The notes beneath the pieces were generated by a model. The model was not told the DNA's origin. It did not search any database and worked only from the letters and a program-made list of their open reading frames with translations. Both the position numbers and the translations under genes were made by a program. This document shows, piece by piece, positions 5,247-6,643 of a stretch of DNA of 6,643 nucleotides (within the stretch, counting starts at the first letter, position 1; each line of letters starts with the position of its first letter). The DNA lies in assembly GCA_003164825.1 (NCBI GenBank), contig PLUH01000189.1:7228-13870 (forward strand). The letters are read 5' to 3'. The DNA is from Hyphomicrobiales bacterium. GTDB lineage: Bacteria; Pseudomonadota; Alphaproteobacteria; Rhizobiales; Beijerinckiaceae.

Positions 5247-6643
5247 GTGTCCGGCAGCGTCTTCATCAGTTATCGGCGGGAGGATTCCGGCGCCTGGGCG
5301 GATCGGATTCGCAACCGGCTGCGGAGCATGCTGGGCAGCGATCGCGTCGTTCTTGATATCGACGATATTGCCCATGGCCCCAATTTCGCGAGCGCTCTGA
5401 CGGAACGCGTCAACGAATCAGACGCCGTCGTCATGATCATTGGAAAGAATTGGCATACGAAGACCCTCGCCGATCCTAACGATCGCGTGCGCATCGAGAT
5501 CGAGGCCGCGCTCAACCGAAAAATCCGAATCACACCGGTTCTGGTCGATGGAGCGTCGATGCCTCAGCCGGGCGATCTGCCGGAATCGCTGAAGGCCCTG
5601 ACGCATATGCGGCCAATTGACTTGTCCTCCGAACACTTCGACGCCGACATGAAGCGGCTTGAGGAAGCGCTGCACGATCTTCTGTCAGATATCCCCAAGT
5701 TCACATTGCCTAATTCGGAGCCGATTGCGCAAACGGCCCTCGGGGACAGCTTTGAGTGGTCGTCGTCAAGTCGTATCGCGACAAAACCAAAGAAGGCGGA
5801 AAAAAAATCCGCTGACAAGAAAAGGCCGGCGAGGAAGGCCGCGGCGAAGAAGAGCGCGCGCAAGGTCGTCGCGAAAAAGGCGACGCGAAGGGGTGCGGCG
5901 AAGAGGCCCGCTGGGAAGAAAGCCGCGGCGAAGAAGTCCGCTGCGAAGACATCCGCGCCGAGAAAGGCCGCGGCGAGGAAGACGACGAGGAAGCCGGCAA
6001 ACAAGAATGCCGGGAGGTCCGCCTCTGCGGCTCGGCGCCCCGCGCGGCGCGTTCCCGTTAATCCAGACCTTTCGGTCGACAAGATGAAGGAGTTGGCATC
6101 GGCCCGGCGATCCGCCGCTCCGCCTGAAACGGATCATCCGCACGCCCGTTCTGGCAACGCTAAATCGGCCGATTCGGTCAAGGACAACGTGGAATGCTCC
6201 GTCTTCGGTCCGTCAGCCGGGCCGCCCGGCGGGACGGTGCTCATCCAGGTGTTTTTGCATTTGGCGAACCAAGCGGAACACGCAAGTTTCCTCGCGGGCG
6301 CCATGGACGCCTCGGCGAAACTCAAAGGAACGAGGTCCCTCGACTTGGCGATCAAGCGAGGGGCCCGGGTCGAGATCGCCCTGAGCGCCAATGGGCTCGT
6401 AGTCGATGAGCCGGTCCAAAGCGTCGTTTGGCGAGGCGAGCCCGCGTTTTGCCAATTCTTGGCGACGATCCCGGCGGGGACGAGTGGGCAGAGCTTCTTT
6501 CCCGTAGTGCGCGTGAGCGTCGATGGGAAGCTGGTCGGACCGATCAAGTTCCGCTTGTCGTCCGACGCCACAGCGTCAAGGCCGGTATCGGAACCGCTGG
6601 GCGATCACGCAGGACCTTACAAGTACGCGTTTGTGTCTTACGC
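5247..6643 (+). CDS. TIR-domain protein with histone H1-like basic linker, beta domain and start of a second TIR; 3' end missing
   Basis: The frame is open from GTG 5247 to the right edge (465 full codons, no stop), so the gene continues beyond the window. Residues 3-145 form a bacterial TIR domain: SVFISYRRED (4-13), VVLDIDDIAHGPNF (34-47), SDAVVMIIGKNW (58-69), VRIEIEAAL (81-89) and ITPVLVDGA (95-103). Glu84 aligns with the NADase glutamate of SARM1, so NAD+ cleavage is plausible but unproven. Residues 178-270 are a Lys/Arg/Ala-rich linker. Residues about 313-440 look like an all-beta domain (FGPSAGPPGGTVLIQVFLHL, SVVWRGEPAFCQF, VGPIKFRL) that I have seen next to bacterial TIR domains. The last residues, YKYAFVSY, look like the first strand of a second TIR domain. 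GTG 5247 is the only usual start after the in-frame stop at 5220 and before SVFISY; its ribosome site is weak. GC is lower than in its neighbours. A role in immunity or signalling is inference. Confidence 0.85.
   Translation, partial: MSGSVFISYRREDSGAWADRIRNRLRSMLGSDRVVLDIDDIAHGPNFASALTERVNESDAVVMIIGKNWHTKTLADPNDRVRIEIEAALNRKIRITPVLVDGASMPQPGDLPESLKALTHMRPIDLSSEHFDADMKRLEEALHDLLSDIPKFTLPNSEPIAQTALGDSFEWSSSSRIATKPKKAEKKSADKKRPARKAAAKKSARKVVAKKATRRGAAKRPAGKKAAAKKSAAKTSAPRKAAARKTTRKPANKNAGRSASAARRPARRVPVNPDLSVDKMKELASARRSAAPPETDHPHARSGNAKSADSVKDNVECSVFGPSAGPPGGTVLIQVFLHLANQAEHASFLAGAMDASAKLKGTRSLDLAIKRGARVEIALSANGLVVDEPVQSVVWRGEPAFCQFLATIPAGTSGQSFFPVVRVSVDGKLVGPIKFRLSSDATASRPVSEPLGDHAGPYKYAFVSY
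5778..6056 (+). repeat. Low-complexity coding repeat: Lys/Ala-rich H1-like linker of the TIR protein
   Basis: This stretch encodes residues 178-270: 93 residues with 37 Lys/Arg, 28 Ala and only 2 acidic residues. The unit KAAAKK or KAAARK is encoded by near-identical 18-base copies at 5835-5852, 5919-5936 and 5964-5981. The composition resembles the tails of bacterial histone H1-like proteins. It is expected to be disordered and able to bind nucleic acid or other polyanions. Confidence 0.8.

Noticed and set aside
3510..5375. A 621-codon open frame on the minus strand opposite the dehydrogenase gene
   Set aside because: It mirrors a firmly identified gene, shows no family motif, and long antisense open frames are expected in high-GC coding DNA with this codon bias.
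5564..6082. Minus-strand frame rich in Phe and Ala opposite the basic linker, looking like a membrane protein
   Set aside because: It is the antisense of the AAG/GCG-rich linker codons; the hydrophobic look is a composition artefact.
1..6643. CRISPR array, tRNA, rRNA, insertion sequence or attachment site
   Set aside because: I saw no regularly spaced repeats, no cloverleaf or rRNA-like sequence, and no transposase, terminal repeat or target duplication.

Overview
The window is high-GC DNA from what looks like an alphaproteobacterium. A GcrA-family protein (a family essentially confined to Alphaproteobacteria) sits near a methylsuccinyl-CoA dehydrogenase of the ethylmalonyl-CoA pathway. That pairing fits a Hyphomicrobiales or Rhodobacterales type organism, possibly a methylotroph. 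The genus cannot be fixed from this sequence.

Layout from left to right: (1) the 3' part of a TPR-plus-methyltransferase gene (+ strand, entering from the left edge); (2) a GcrA-like regulator (- strand), ending 14 bases from the methyltransferase and convergent with it; (3) a 270-base divergent intergenic region with AT-rich patches, two small dyads and a possible -10 element; (4) a DUF5343 gene (+); (5) a YihY/BrkB-type six-helix membrane protein (-), convergent with DUF5343; (6) divergent from it, a full-length methylsuccinyl-CoA dehydrogenase (+); (7) 72 bases later, a large TIR-domain gene (+) that runs off the right edge with no stop codon.

The genes do not form one obvious operon. The methyltransferase, YihY and dehydrogenase genes look like ordinary high-GC chromosomal genes. 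The DUF5343 and TIR genes have visibly lower GC in hand-counted lines and look like accessory genes set among them.

The most interesting item is the TIR gene. It encodes an N-terminal TIR domain with a candidate NADase glutamate, then a lysine/alanine-rich linker of about 93 residues resembling histone H1 tails, then a probable beta-sandwich domain, and at the very edge the first strand of what looks like a second TIR domain. This suggests a nucleic-acid-tethered or multivalent TIR effector or scaffold, possibly in immunity or signalling. That role is inference.
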